64,000 nt of DNA, taken from NCBI RefSeq assembly GCF_018326005.1, contig NZ_AP021903.1, positions 1,180,001 through 1,244,000 on the forward strand, in the 5' to 3' direction. This document shows positions 42,743 to 55,300 of this stretch, piece after piece; positions within the stretch are counted from its first letter, which is position 1, and each line of letters begins with the position of its first letter. The translations under genes and the position numbers were made by a program. Origin of the DNA: Pseudomonas sp. Seg1 (lineage in GTDB: Bacteria; Pseudomonadota; Gammaproteobacteria; Pseudomonadales; Pseudomonadaceae). The notes beneath the pieces are model-generated. The model saw only the letters and a list, made by a program, of their open reading frames with translations. It was not told the DNA's origin and made no database searches.

Positions 42743-43171
42743 TCAGAGTCGCTGTAAACGGTGATCTTGCAGAGGATAGCCCTGTTCGCGGTAGAAACGA
42801 AAACTCTCCCGCGCTGCGGCTCGAATGGTCGGGTCTTCCACCACCACTTCCGCCACCCGGGCGAACTTGTTGGCAAAGGCCGGGACTTTCAGGTCGAGAT
42901 TGACCAGCAAATCCTGATGCTCGCCGCAGTCATCGCCCAAACCCAACACAATCAAACCGTCCGGTTCGCTGTCGGCAGGGCCGTGGGGCACGAAGCTTTC
43001 GCCTTTGAACGCCCACAGGCGCGCATCGAGATCTTCGCGCTGAGCGGCATCGCTGCAGTGCAGGTAGATGCGGTGGCCCATGCGCCAGGCTTTCTCGGTG
43101 AGCTTGCAGGCAAAATCCAGGCGTGCCGACGGATCGGCGCTGGGCAGGATATAGAAGTCGACTTTGGTCAT
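42743..43171 (-). CDS. holC: HolC, DNA polymerase III chi subunit
   Basis: A 142-residue clamp-loader accessory subunit that binds SSB. MTKVDFYILP and the segment ACKLTEKAWRMGHRIYLHC are typical; LWAFKGESFVPHG and NKFARVAEVV also fit. It follows pepA and precedes the small acidic gene, the pepA-holC-(small gene)-valS order known in pseudomonads. Confidence 0.95.
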   Translation of the reverse strand: MTKVDFYILPSADPSARLDFACKLTEKAWRMGHRIYLHCSDAAQREDLDARLWAFKGESFVPHGPADSEPDGLIVLGLGDDCGEHQDLLVNLDLKVPAFANKFARVAEVVVEDPTIRAAARESFRFYREQGYPLQDHRLQRL

Positions 43172-43231
43172 TGCGGTTCCTGAGCCTTGAGCAGCGTCAC
43201 TGCAAAGTGACGCCGCCCAGGTTCATCGGTT

Positions 43232-45030
<1,799 letters not shown>

Positions 45031-46152
45031 TTGATCGTCTTCCGTTATCTGTCCCGCGAAGTCCTGTTGACCCTCAGCGCCGTGAGTGCGGTGTTGCTGG
45101 TCATCATCATGAGCGGTCGCTTCATCAAATACCTCGCTCAGGCCGCCGCCGGCCAGCTCGATCCGGGTTCGCTGTTCCTGATCATGGGCTTTCGTCTGCC
45201 GGGCTTCCTGCAACTGATTCTGCCGCTGGGCCTGTTCCTCGGGATCCTGCTGGCCTACGGTCGCCTGTACCTGGAAAGCGAGATGACCGTGCTCTCGGCC
45301 ACGGGCATGAGCCAGCAACGCTTGCTGCGCATGACCCTGTTTCCGGCGACGCTGGTGGCCCTGGTCGTGGCATGGTTGAGCCTGGGGCTGGCCCCGCAAG
45401 GCGCCAATCAGTTCCAGCTGCTGCTGAACAAGCAGGACGCCCTGACCGAATTCGACACCCTTGAGCCAGGTCGCTTCCAGGCCCTGCGTGACGGTACCCG
45501 GGTGACCTACACCGAGACCCTGAGCGACGATCGCGTCAATCTCGGCAGTGTGTTCATCTCGCAGAAGAACCTCGGCGCCGATCAGAAGGACCGCGGGATT
45601 TCCGTGCTGGTGGCCGAAAAGGGCCGTCAGGAAGTCCGCCCTGACGGCAACCGCTACCTGATTCTCGACAACGGCTACCGCTACGACGGCAGCCCGGGAC
45701 AGGCCGACTATCGCGCCATCCATTACGAAACCTACGGTGTGCTGCTGCCCAAACCGGACGTCAGCGAAGAGGTCACTGACCGTGACGCCATGCCGACCTC
45801 GGCTCTGCTGGGCAGTGATGACATTCGCTCGAAAACCGAACTGCAATGGCGTCTGTCCCTGCCACTGCTGGTGTTCATCGTGACCCTGATGGCGGTGCCG
45901 CTGTCGCGAGTCAATCCGCGCCAAGGGCGTTTCCTCAAGCTGCTGCCGGCGATTCTTCTTTATATGGCTTACCTGACCATCCTGATTGCCGCCCGCGGCG
46001 CCCTTGAAAAAGGCAAGATCCCGCCAGCGCTCGGCTTGTGGTGGGTGCACGCAATCTTCCTGTTCATCGGCCTCGGCCTGCTGTACTGGGAGCCTCTGCG
46101 TCTGAAGATGGCCAGCCGTCGCGCCGCTGCGCTGGAGGTGGCCCGTGGTTAA
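45031..46152 (+). CDS. lptF: LptF, LPS export ABC permease subunit
   Basis: Inner-membrane subunit of LptB2FGC, which extracts LPS for transport to the outer membrane. The 373-residue protein has six membrane helices around a periplasmic beta-jellyroll. MIVFRYLSREVLLTLSAVS is the usual start; it uses TTG at 45031 with GGAG eight bases before. A GTG nine bases earlier overlaps that ribosome site and is less likely. The stop overlaps the lptG start by eight bases. Confidence 0.95.
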   Translation: MIVFRYLSREVLLTLSAVSAVLLVIIMSGRFIKYLAQAAAGQLDPGSLFLIMGFRLPGFLQLILPLGLFLGILLAYGRLYLESEMTVLSATGMSQQRLLRMTLFPATLVALVVAWLSLGLAPQGANQFQLLLNKQDALTEFDTLEPGRFQALRDGTRVTYTETLSDDRVNLGSVFISQKNLGADQKDRGISVLVAEKGRQEVRPDGNRYLILDNGYRYDGSPGQADYRAIHYETYGVLLPKPDVSEEVTDRDAMPTSALLGSDDIRSKTELQWRLSLPLLVFIVTLMAVPLSRVNPRQGRFLKLLPAILLYMAYLTILIAARGALEKGKIPPALGLWWVHAIFLFIGLGLLYWEPLRLKMASRRAAALEVARG

Positions 46153-47206
46153 ACTCGACCGCTACATCGGCAGCAGCGTGTTCATGGCGATCATCGCCGT
46201 GTTGGCAATCATTCTCGGTCTGGCGACGTTGTTCGCTTTCATCGATGAAATGGGCGACGTCAGCGATACCTATACGCTGGTTGATGTCCTGAGTTTTGTC
46301 TTGCTGACCGCGCCGCGCCGGCTCTATGAAATGCTGCCGATGGCGGCGTTGATTGGCTGCCTGATCGGCCTCGGCAGTCTGGCCAGCAGCAGTGAACTGA
46401 CAGTGATGCGCGCCGCTGGCGTGTCCATCGGCCGTATCGTCTGGGCGGTGATGAAACCGATGCTGGTGCTGATGCTGGCGGGCGTGCTGATCGGCGAATA
46501 CGTTGCTCCGGCGACCGAAAGCATGGCCCAGGCCAATCGCTCGCTGGCCCAGGGCAGCGGCGACGCGCAAAGCGCCAAGCACGGTATGTGGCACCGTCAG
46601 GGTGAGGAGTTCATCCACATCAACGCCGTGCAACCTAACGGCTTGTTGTATGGCGTGACCCGCTATCACTTCGACAAGGAACGCCATCTGCTGAGTTCAA
46701 GTTTCGCCAAGAAGGCGGAGTTCGACGGCACCAAATGGCAGCTTACCGACGTTGCCACCACGAAGTTTCATGAGCGCAGCACTGAAGTCGTCAATACCCC
46801 GAACGAGCAGTGGGACGTGGCGTTGAGCCCGCAACTGCTCAGCACCGTGGTGATGGCCCCGGAATCGCTGTCGATCAGTGGTCTGTGGGGTTACATCCAC
46901 TATCTCTCCGAGCAGGGCTTGAGCAACGGCCGTTACTGGCTGGCATTTTGGGTCAAGGTGTTGCAGCCGTTGGTGACCGCGGCGCTGGTGCTGATGGCCA
47001 TCTCGTTCATCTTCGGTCCGCTGCGTTCGGTGACCCTCGGCCAGCGTGTGTTCACCGGTGTACTGGTGGGCTTCACCTTCCGTATCGTCCAGGATTTGCT
47101 CGGCCCGTCGAGCCTGGTGTTCGGGTTCTCGCCGCTGTTTGCGGTGCTGGTGCCGGCCGGTGTCTGCGCGCTGGCAGGTGTCTGGCTGCTTAGACGAGCG
47201 GGTTGA
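46145..47206 (+). CDS. lptG: LptG, LPS export ABC permease subunit
   Basis: Partner of LptF, 353 residues, starting VKLDRYIGSSVFMAI from GTG. The coupling segment RRLYEMLPMAALIGCLIGLGSLASSSELTVMRAAG begins with the RLYEMLP typical of the family and is followed by the periplasmic domain and three C-terminal helices. A terminator closes the lptFG operon. Confidence 0.96.
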   Translation: MVKLDRYIGSSVFMAIIAVLAIILGLATLFAFIDEMGDVSDTYTLVDVLSFVLLTAPRRLYEMLPMAALIGCLIGLGSLASSSELTVMRAAGVSIGRIVWAVMKPMLVLMLAGVLIGEYVAPATESMAQANRSLAQGSGDAQSAKHGMWHRQGEEFIHINAVQPNGLLYGVTRYHFDKERHLLSSSFAKKAEFDGTKWQLTDVATTKFHERSTEVVNTPNEQWDVALSPQLLSTVVMAPESLSISGLWGYIHYLSEQGLSNGRYWLAFWVKVLQPLVTAALVLMAISFIFGPLRSVTLGQRVFTGVLVGFTFRIVQDLLGPSSLVFGFSPLFAVLVPAGVCALAGVWLLRRAG

Positions 47207-47237
47207 TGAACAAGCTTTCATCCGCTGCGTAACCCTG

Positions 47238-47270
47238 AAAACGCCTCGATCGACAGATCGGGGCGTTTTT
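47238..47270 (+). terminator. Rho-independent terminator of lptFG
   Basis: AACGCC-T-CGATC / GATCG-G-GGCGTT stem over a four-base loop followed by five T. Confidence 0.93.
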
Positions 47271-47378
47271 GCATGCAATCCGGGTGACAGGCGAACGTGA
47301 CGCTTGCGCCGTGTATCAGGTACAATTCCCGGCTATTTTTCGGCGGGCCATGCCTGCAGCCTTTTTGAGTGTTGATCC

Positions 47379-49175
47379 GTGAGTGATTTGAGTCATATCC
47401 GCAATTTCTCCATCATCGCCCACATTGACCATGGCAAGTCGACGCTGGCCGATCGCTTCATCCAGATGTGCGGCGGCCTGGCCGAGCGTGAAATGGAAGC
47501 CCAGGTACTGGATTCCATGGATCTGGAGCGTGAACGCGGGATCACCATCAAGGCCCACAGCGTTACTCTCTATTACAAAGCCAAAGATGGCGTCACCTAC
47601 CAGCTGAACTTCATTGACACCCCGGGCCACGTCGACTTCACCTATGAAGTCAGCCGTTCCCTGGCCGCGTGTGAAGGTGCCTTGCTGGTAGTCGATGCCG
47701 GTCAGGGCGTTGAAGCCCAGTCCGTGGCCAACTGCTACACCGCGATCGAGCAGGGCCTTGAGGTCATGCCGGTACTCAACAAGATCGACCTGCCGCAGGC
47801 TGATCCTGATCGCGTCAAAGACGAAATCGAAAAGATCATTGGCATCGACGCCACCGACGCCGTCACCTGCAGCGCCAAGACTGGCCTGGGTGTCGACGAA
47901 GTGCTCGAGCGTCTGGTGACGACCATTCCTGCGCCGACCGGCAACATCGAAGATCCGCTGCAAGCGTTGATCATCGACTCCTGGTTCGACAACTACCTGG
48001 GTGTTGTCTCCCTGGTACGCGTGCGTCATGGCCGCGTGAAGAAGGGCGACAAGATCCTGGTGAAATCCACCGGCAAGGTGCACCTGGTCGACAGCGTCGG
48101 TGTTTTCAACCCGAAACACACCGCCACCGCTGACCTGAAAGCCGGCGAAGTGGGCTTCATCATCGCCAGCATCAAGGACATCCACGGTGCCCCGGTCGGT
48201 GACACCCTGACTCTGAGCTCGACGCCAGACGTTCCGGTATTGCCGGGCTTCAAACGCATCCAGCCACAGGTTTACGCCGGTCTGTTCCCGGTCAGCTCCG
48301 ATGACTTCGAGGATTTCCGCGAAGCGCTGCAGAAGCTGACCCTCAACGACTCGTCGCTGCAGTACACCCCGGAAAGCTCCGACGCACTGGGCTTCGGCTT
48401 CCGTTGCGGCTTCCTCGGCATGCTGCACATGGAAATCATCCAGGAGCGCCTCGAGCGCGAGTACGACCTGGACCTGATCACCACGGCGCCGACGGTAATC
48501 TTCGAACTGGTGCTGAAAACCGGTGAAACGATTTACGTCGACAACCCGTCCAAGCTGCCAGACGTCTCGGCCGTCGAAGACATGCGCGAGCCGATCGTGC
48601 GCGCCAACATCCTCGTGCCGCAAGAACACTTGGGCAACGTCATCACCCTGTGCATCGAGAAGCGTGGCGTTCAAGTCGACATGCTGTTCCTCGGCAATCA
48701 GGTGCAAGTCACCTATGACCTGCCGATGAACGAAGTGGTGCTCGACTTCTTCGACCGTCTCAAATCCACCAGCCGCGGCTATGCTTCGCTGGACTACCAT
48801 TTCGATCGTTACCAATCGGCTAATCTGGTGAAACTGGACGTGCTGATCAACGGTGACAAGGTCGATGCTCTGGCGTTGATTGTGCACCGTGACAACTCGC
48901 ACTTCAAAGGTCGCCAGTTGACCGAGAAGATGAAAGAACTGATTCCGCGGCAGATGTTCGACGTGGCTATCCAGGCCGCCATTGGCGGTCAGATCGTTGC
49001 CCGGACAACCGTCAAGGCACTCAGAAAGAACGTATTGGCCAAATGCTACGGCGGTGACGTCAGCCGTAAGAAGAAACTGCTCGAGAAGCAAAAGGCCGGT
49101 AAGAAACGCATGAAGCAGGTCGGCAACGTGGAAATTCCACAAGAAGCCTTCCTTGCCGTGCTCAGGTTGGAATAG
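47379..49175 (+). CDS. lepA: LepA (elongation factor 4)
   Basis: Ribosomal GTPase of 598 residues that helps initiation or back-translocation. G1 [10 protein letters not shown]3 DTPGHVDF and G4 NKIDLP are intact, and the C-terminal LepA-specific domain ([17 protein letters not shown]) is complete. The start is GTG. First gene of lepA-lepB-rnc-era-recO-pdxJ. Confidence 0.98.
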   Translation: MSDLSHIRNFSIIAHIDHGKSTLADRFIQMCGGLAEREMEAQVLDSMDLERERGITIKAHSVTLYYKAKDGVTYQLNFIDTPGHVDFTYEVSRSLAACEGALLVVDAGQGVEAQSVANCYTAIEQGLEVMPVLNKIDLPQADPDRVKDEIEKIIGIDATDAVTCSAKTGLGVDEVLERLVTTIPAPTGNIEDPLQALIIDSWFDNYLGVVSLVRVRHGRVKKGDKILVKSTGKVHLVDSVGVFNPKHTATADLKAGEVGFIIASIKDIHGAPVGDTLTLSSTPDVPVLPGFKRIQPQVYAGLFPVSSDDFEDFREALQKLTLNDSSLQYTPESSDALGFGFRCGFLGMLHMEIIQERLEREYDLDLITTAPTVIFELVLKTGETIYVDNPSKLPDVSAVEDMREPIVRANILVPQEHLGNVITLCIEKRGVQVDMLFLGNQVQVTYDLPMNEVVLDFFDRLKSTSRGYASLDYHFDRYQSANLVKLDVLINGDKVDALALIVHRDNSHFKGRQLTEKMKELIPRQMFDVAIQAAIGGQIVARTTVKALRKNVLAKCYGGDVSRKKKLLEKQKAGKKRMKQVGNVEIPQEAFLAVLRLE

Positions 49176-49184
49176 TCAGGTCCT

Positions 49185-50039
49185 ATGTCACTAAATTTCC
49201 CGCTGTTGCTGGTCATCGCCGTGTTCGTCTGCGGCCTGTTGGCGTTGCTTGATCTGCTGATTCTGGCACCGCGTCGGCGGGCTGCCATTGCCTCTTATCA
49301 AGGCAGTGTCAGCCAGCCCGATATCGTGGTGGTCGAGAAACTGAACAAAGAGCCGCTGCTGGTTGAATACGGCAAGTCGTTCTTCCCGGTGTTGTTCATC
49401 GTGCTGGTGCTGCGTTCGTTCCTCGTGGAACCGTTCCAGATCCCGTCCGGCTCGATGAAACCGACCCTGGACGTCGGCGACTTCATTCTGGTGAACAAGT
49501 TTTCTTACGGGATCCGCCTGCCGGTGATCGACAAGAAAATCATCGAAGTCGGTGATCCGCAGCGCGGCGATGTGATGGTGTTTCGCTACCCGAGTGACCC
49601 GAACGTCAACTACATCAAGCGTGTAGTCGGCCTGCCGGGCGACACCGTGCGGTACACCGCTGACAAGCGTCTGTTCGTCAATGGCGAATCGGTTGCCGAA
49701 CAATTGGCCGGTTCGGAGCCGGGCATGCTCGGCACTGCCGAGTTGTACAAAGAGAAACTCGGCGCCGCCGAACACCTGATCCGCAAGGAAATGAATCGCA
49801 ATCGCGCCATTCCTGACCATACCTGGACCGTGCCTGCCGGGCACTACTTCATGATGGGCGACAACCGCGACAACTCGAACGACAGTCGTTTCTGGGATGA
49901 TCCGAACATTCCCAAGGATCTGCTGGGCATGGTTCCCGACCAGAATATCGTCGGCAAGGCCTTCGCGGTCTGGATGAGCTGGCCGGATCCGAAATTCAGC
50001 CACCTGCCGAATTTCTCGCGGGTTGGCCTGATCAAGTAA
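49185..50039 (+). CDS. lepB: LepB, signal peptidase I
   Basis: Inner-membrane serine protease of 284 residues that removes Sec signal peptides. Two N-terminal membrane segments are followed by the catalytic serine in PSGSMKPTL and the catalytic lysine in YIKRVVGLPGD; box E GDNRDNSNDSR is intact. It follows lepA by nine bases. Confidence 0.97.
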   Translation: MSLNFPLLLVIAVFVCGLLALLDLLILAPRRRAAIASYQGSVSQPDIVVVEKLNKEPLLVEYGKSFFPVLFIVLVLRSFLVEPFQIPSGSMKPTLDVGDFILVNKFSYGIRLPVIDKKIIEVGDPQRGDVMVFRYPSDPNVNYIKRVVGLPGDTVRYTADKRLFVNGESVAEQLAGSEPGMLGTAELYKEKLGAAEHLIRKEMNRNRAIPDHTWTVPAGHYFMMGDNRDNSNDSRFWDDPNIPKDLLGMVPDQNIVGKAFAVWMSWPDPKFSHLPNFSRVGLIK

Positions 50040-50208
50040 TCACACACGGCGCTGTTGACCACAGCGCCGAATGCATTTCTGGAGCCGGCACAATCGGCTT
50101 CGCTACAGCCAGGATTTAATTTTTGAACACAGCGTTAATTGTCCCAGGCCTGCGCCGTACCCCGGCGATGGCGGTGGAATCCAGCTTTGATCTCAGCGTG
50201 GGTAAACC
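50040..50208 (+). other. lepB-rnc spacer where a small gene is expected
   Basis: 169 bases. P. aeruginosa has a small membrane-protein gene (DUF4845 type) at this place. Here there is room only for a 28-codon frame from TTG at about 50122, ending [10 protein letters not shown], whose stop overlaps the rnc start. I cannot assign it to that family. A deletion remnant is possible. Confidence 0.4.
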
Positions 50209-50898
50209 GTGAGCGCCTCATTAAGCCGTCTCGAGCGTCAGCTCGGTTACACCTTCAAGGACCAGGAGCTGATGCTGCTGGCCCTCACGCACCGCAGTTT
50301 TGCCGGGCGCAACAATGAGCGTCTGGAGTTTCTCGGCGATGCCATCCTCAACTTCGTTGCCGGTGAGGCGCTTTTCGACCGTTTCCCGCTGGCCCGCGAA
50401 GGCCAGTTGTCGCGTTTGCGCGCACGCCTGGTAAAAGGTGAGACGCTGGCCGTACTGGCGCGCGGTTTCGACCTTGGCGATTACCTGCGTCTGGGCTCCG
50501 GTGAACTGAAAAGCGGCGGTTTCCGTCGCGAGTCGATTCTGGCCGATGCCCTCGAAGCGTTGATCGGCGCCATCTACCTCGACGCGGGCATGGATGTCGC
50601 TCGCGAGCGCGTACTGGCCTGGCTGGCCGGCGAGTTCGAAGGGCTGACGCTGGTCGACACCAACAAGGATCCCAAGACCCGTCTGCAGGAACACCTGCAA
50701 TCGCGCGGTTGCGAACTGCCTCGTTACGAAGTGGTGGACATCCAGGGTGAACCGCACTGCCGAACCTTCTTCGTCGAGTGCGAAGTTGTCTTACTGAATG
50801 AAAAAAGCCGAGGTCAGGGTGTGAGCCGTCGTATTGCCGAACAGGTAGCGGCCGCCGCAGCACTGATTGCCCTGGGCGTGGAGAATGGCAATGACTGA
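50209..50898 (+). CDS. rnc: Ribonuclease III
   Basis: Double-strand-specific endoribonuclease of 229 residues. The signature [13 protein letters not shown] and the second acidic cluster ([16 protein letters not shown]) form the active site; a C-terminal dsRNA-binding domain follows ([10 protein letters not shown]..). The start is GTG. It overlaps era by eight bases. Confidence 0.97.
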   Translation: MSASLSRLERQLGYTFKDQELMLLALTHRSFAGRNNERLEFLGDAILNFVAGEALFDRFPLAREGQLSRLRARLVKGETLAVLARGFDLGDYLRLGSGELKSGGFRRESILADALEALIGAIYLDAGMDVARERVLAWLAGEFEGLTLVDTNKDPKTRLQEHLQSRGCELPRYEVVDIQGEPHCRTFFVECEVVLLNEKSRGQGVSRRIAEQVAAAAALIALGVENGND

Positions 50899-51793
50899 TA
50901 CAAACGCAACTCGCTGTGGCTACGTTGCCATCGTCGGCCGTCCCAACGTCGGCAAGTCGACGCTGCTGAACCACATCCTCGGCCAGAAGCTCGCGATCAC
51001 TTCGCGCAAGCCGCAGACCACTCGGCACAACATGCTCGGGATCAAGACCGAGGGTGACGTGCAGGCAATCTACGTCGACACCCCCGGCATGCACAAGGGT
51101 GGCGAAAAGGCCCTGAACCGCTACATGAACAAGACCGCTTCGGCGGCGTTGAAAGACGTCGACGTGGTGATCTTCGTCGTTGACCGCACCAAGTGGACCG
51201 ACGAAGACCAGATGGTGCTGGAGCGCGTGCAATACGTGACCGGCCCGCTGATCGTCGCGCTGAACAAGACTGACCGCATCGAAGACAAGGCCGAGCTGAT
51301 GCCGCACCTGTCGTGGTTGCAGGAACAGCTGCCGAACGCGCAGATCATTCCGATTTCCGCGCAGCACGGGCACAACCTCGAAGCGCTGGAAAAGGTCATC
51401 GCCGATCATCTGCCGGAGAACGATCACTTCTTCCCGGAAGACCAGATCACCGACCGCAGCAGCCGCTTCCTCGCCGCTGAACTGGTGCGCGAAAAGATCA
51501 TGCGCCAGATGGGCGCCGAGCTGCCGTACCAGATCACCGTCGAAATCGAAGAGTTCAAGCAGCAGGGCAAGACCTTGCATATCCACGCGCTGATCCTCGT
51601 CGAGCGTGACGGCCAGAAGAAGATCATCATTGGCGACAAGGGCGAGCGCATCAAACGCATCGGCACCGAAGCGCGCAAGGACATGGAGCTGCTGTTCGAC
51701 TCCAAAATCATGCTCAACCTGTGGGTCAAGGTGAAGGGCGGCTGGTCCGACGACGAGCGCGCGCTGCGTTCGCTGGGTTACGGCGATCTGTAA
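50891..51793 (+). CDS. era: Era GTPase
   Basis: 300-residue GTPase for 16S rRNA maturation. G1 [10 protein letters not shown]3 DTPGMHKG and G4 NKTDRI are present, followed by a C-terminal KH domain ([22 protein letters not shown]). The ATG at 50891 overlaps the rnc end and is chosen over an earlier in-frame GTG. Confidence 0.97.
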   Translation: MTDTNATRCGYVAIVGRPNVGKSTLLNHILGQKLAITSRKPQTTRHNMLGIKTEGDVQAIYVDTPGMHKGGEKALNRYMNKTASAALKDVDVVIFVVDRTKWTDEDQMVLERVQYVTGPLIVALNKTDRIEDKAELMPHLSWLQEQLPNAQIIPISAQHGHNLEALEKVIADHLPENDHFFPEDQITDRSSRFLAAELVREKIMRQMGAELPYQITVEIEEFKQQGKTLHIHALILVERDGQKKIIIGDKGERIKRIGTEARKDMELLFDSKIMLNLWVKVKGGWSDDERALRSLGYGDL

Positions 51794-51827
51794 AAAAATA
51801 TCGGTTCCTGTTTAACCAGAGAACCCT

Positions 51828-51915
51828 GTGGGAGCGGGCTTGCCCGCGATGAGGATGTAATGTTCAGCAGAGATGTTGAATGTGCATCCGCCATCGCGGG
51901 CAAGCCCGCTCCCAC
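51828..51915. repeat. REPIN between era and recO
   Basis: Inverted pair of GTGGGAGCGGGCTTGCCCGCGAT. It splits the rnc-era part of the conserved cluster from recO. Confidence 0.93.
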
Positions 51916-51963
51916 ATTTGGTTTATGTTGATCTCAAGACTGCGTTTCTTCATCGAGAACTCA

Positions 51964-52653
51964 ATGTCGCAAAGCCCACCCCCCGCCCAACCTGCCTACG
52001 TTCTGCATTCGCGCGCCTATCGTGAAACCAGCGCGTTGGTGGACTTCCTCACGCCGCAAGGTCGGCTGCGGGCGGTGTTGCGCAGTGCGCGGGGCAAGGC
52101 CGGGACACTGGCGCGGCCGTTCGTGCCGCTGGAAGTGGAGTTTCGCGGCAAGGGTGAGCTGAAGAATGTCGGGCGCATGGAAAGTGCCGGTAACGCGACC
52201 TGGATGGTCGGCGAGGCGCTGTTCAGCGGCCTCTACCTCAATGAATTACTGATCCGTTTGCTCCCTGCTGAAGATCCGCACCCGGCGGTGTTTGATCACT
52301 ATGCCGCTACCTTGCTGGCGCTGGCTGAAGGCCGGCCGTTGGAACCTTTATTGCGCTCCTTCGAATGGCGTCTACTGGACGATCTCGGCTACGGTTTTTC
52401 CATGAACACTGACATCCACGGCGAACCTGTCGCGCCGGACGGCCTCTATCGTCTGCAAGTGGATGCTGGCCTTGAGCGTGTCTACCTGCTGCAGCCGGGT
52501 CTGTTCAACGGCGTTGAATTACTGGCCATGGCCGAAGCCGACTGGACAGCGCCCGGCGCACTGTCCGCCGCCAAACGCCTGATGCGTCAGGCACTGGCTG
52601 TTCACCTGGGCGGTCGTCCCCTCGTTAGCCGGGAGCTGTTTCGCAAGCCCTGA
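51964..52653 (+). CDS. recO: RecO, recombination mediator
   Basis: 229-residue DNA repair protein that loads RecA with RecR. N-terminal OB fold ([21 protein letters not shown]) and helical C-terminal part are recognisable. I place the start at 51964; an ATG at 51928 would add 12 residues. The REPIN just upstream means it may need its own promoter or read-through. Confidence 0.94.
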   Translation: MSQSPPPAQPAYVLHSRAYRETSALVDFLTPQGRLRAVLRSARGKAGTLARPFVPLEVEFRGKGELKNVGRMESAGNATWMVGEALFSGLYLNELLIRLLPAEDPHPAVFDHYAATLLALAEGRPLEPLLRSFEWRLLDDLGYGFSMNTDIHGEPVAPDGLYRLQVDAGLERVYLLQPGLFNGVELLAMAEADWTAPGALSAAKRLMRQALAVHLGGRPLVSRELFRKP

Positions 52654-52702
52654 TCTCACCGTATGCTGTGCGCCGAATCTTTTTCTTCAGGAGCGCGCAT
52701 CC

Positions 52703-53449
52703 GTGACCACCAGCAATCGCATTCTTCTTGGCGTGAACATCGACCACGTCGCCACCCTGCGTCAGGCCCGTGGTACGCGCTACCCGGATCCGGTCAAGGC
52801 TGCGCTCGACGCGGAAGAGGCGGGCGCCGACGGCATCACCGTGCACCTGCGTGAAGACCGCCGGCATATTCAGGAACGCGACGTACTGTTGCTCAAGGAT
52901 GTGCTGCAAACCCGCATGAACTTCGAAATGGGCGTCACCGAAGAAATGATGGCGTTCGCTGAGCGTATCCGCCCGGCGCACATTTGCCTGGTGCCGGAAA
53001 CCCGCCAGGAACTGACCACTGAAGGCGGTCTGGATGTGGCGGGGCAGGAAGAGCGCATCAGGGCAGCGGTCGAGCGTCTGTCGAAAATCGGCAGCGAAGT
53101 GTCGCTGTTCATCGATGCCGATGAGCGCCAGATTGCTGCGTCGAAACGTGTAGGCGCACCGGCGATCGAACTGCACACCGGGCGTTATGCCGATGCCGAG
53201 ACCCCGACCGAAGTGGCGGAAGAATTGAAGCGTGTGGCGGACGGCGTGGCGTTTGGTCTGGCGCAGGGGCTGATCGTCAATGCCGGCCATGGCCTGCACT
53301 ACCACAACGTTGAAGCGGTGGCGGCGATCAAGGGCATCAATGAACTGAACATCGGCCATGCGCTGGTGGCGCATGCATTGTTCGTGGGTTTCAAATCCGC
53401 TGTCTCTGAAATGAAATCGCTGATTCTGGCTGCTGCGCTCAAAGGCTGA
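52703..53449 (+). CDS. pdxJ: PdxJ, pyridoxine 5'-phosphate synthase
   Basis: Final ring-closing enzyme of vitamin B6 synthesis, 248 residues, TIM barrel. [25 protein letters not shown] and [11 protein letters not shown] are family signatures. The start is GTG with AGGAG upstream. It closes the cluster. Confidence 0.97.
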   Translation: MTTSNRILLGVNIDHVATLRQARGTRYPDPVKAALDAEEAGADGITVHLREDRRHIQERDVLLLKDVLQTRMNFEMGVTEEMMAFAERIRPAHICLVPETRQELTTEGGLDVAGQEERIRAAVERLSKIGSEVSLFIDADERQIAASKRVGAPAIELHTGRYADAETPTEVAEELKRVADGVAFGLAQGLIVNAGHGLHYHNVEAVAAIKGINELNIGHALVAHALFVGFKSAVSEMKSLILAAALKG

Positions 53450-53465
53450 AGTCGGCGGCGCTGCC

Positions 53466-53530
53466 ATCGCGGGCAAGCCACGCTCCCACAGGTTCGTGGA
53501 TCTCCTGTGGGAGCGTGGCTTGCCCGCGAT
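53466..53530. repeat. Compact reversed REP pair
   Basis: ATCGCGGGCAAGCCACGC..CCCAC followed closely by GTGGGAGCGTGGCTTGCCCG, spacing only 17 bases. It lies between the convergent pdxJ and mltF genes and can serve as terminator for both. Confidence 0.9.
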
Positions 53531-53554
53531 GGCGTCATCAAAGACAACGAAAAT

Positions 53555-55081
<1,527 letters not shown>

Positions 55082-55300
55082 TCACAAAATCGAGCGAAAC
55101 CCCGCAGGAATGGGGCCGAAGGGCATTTTGTTACCGTAAAAATAAGCCTTCGTCGTATGCCGGATAAATTTGACTCTCAAGGCAGAAACACAGATTGATA
55201 TCCGAGTGCAACCGTGCGTAGCGTTTCGGGTGATGTTGAGGGCGGTTTAGGCTAGAATGCACGGCCTCAAAGCACACCCCTTCCCGAGGCTGTCCCGAAG

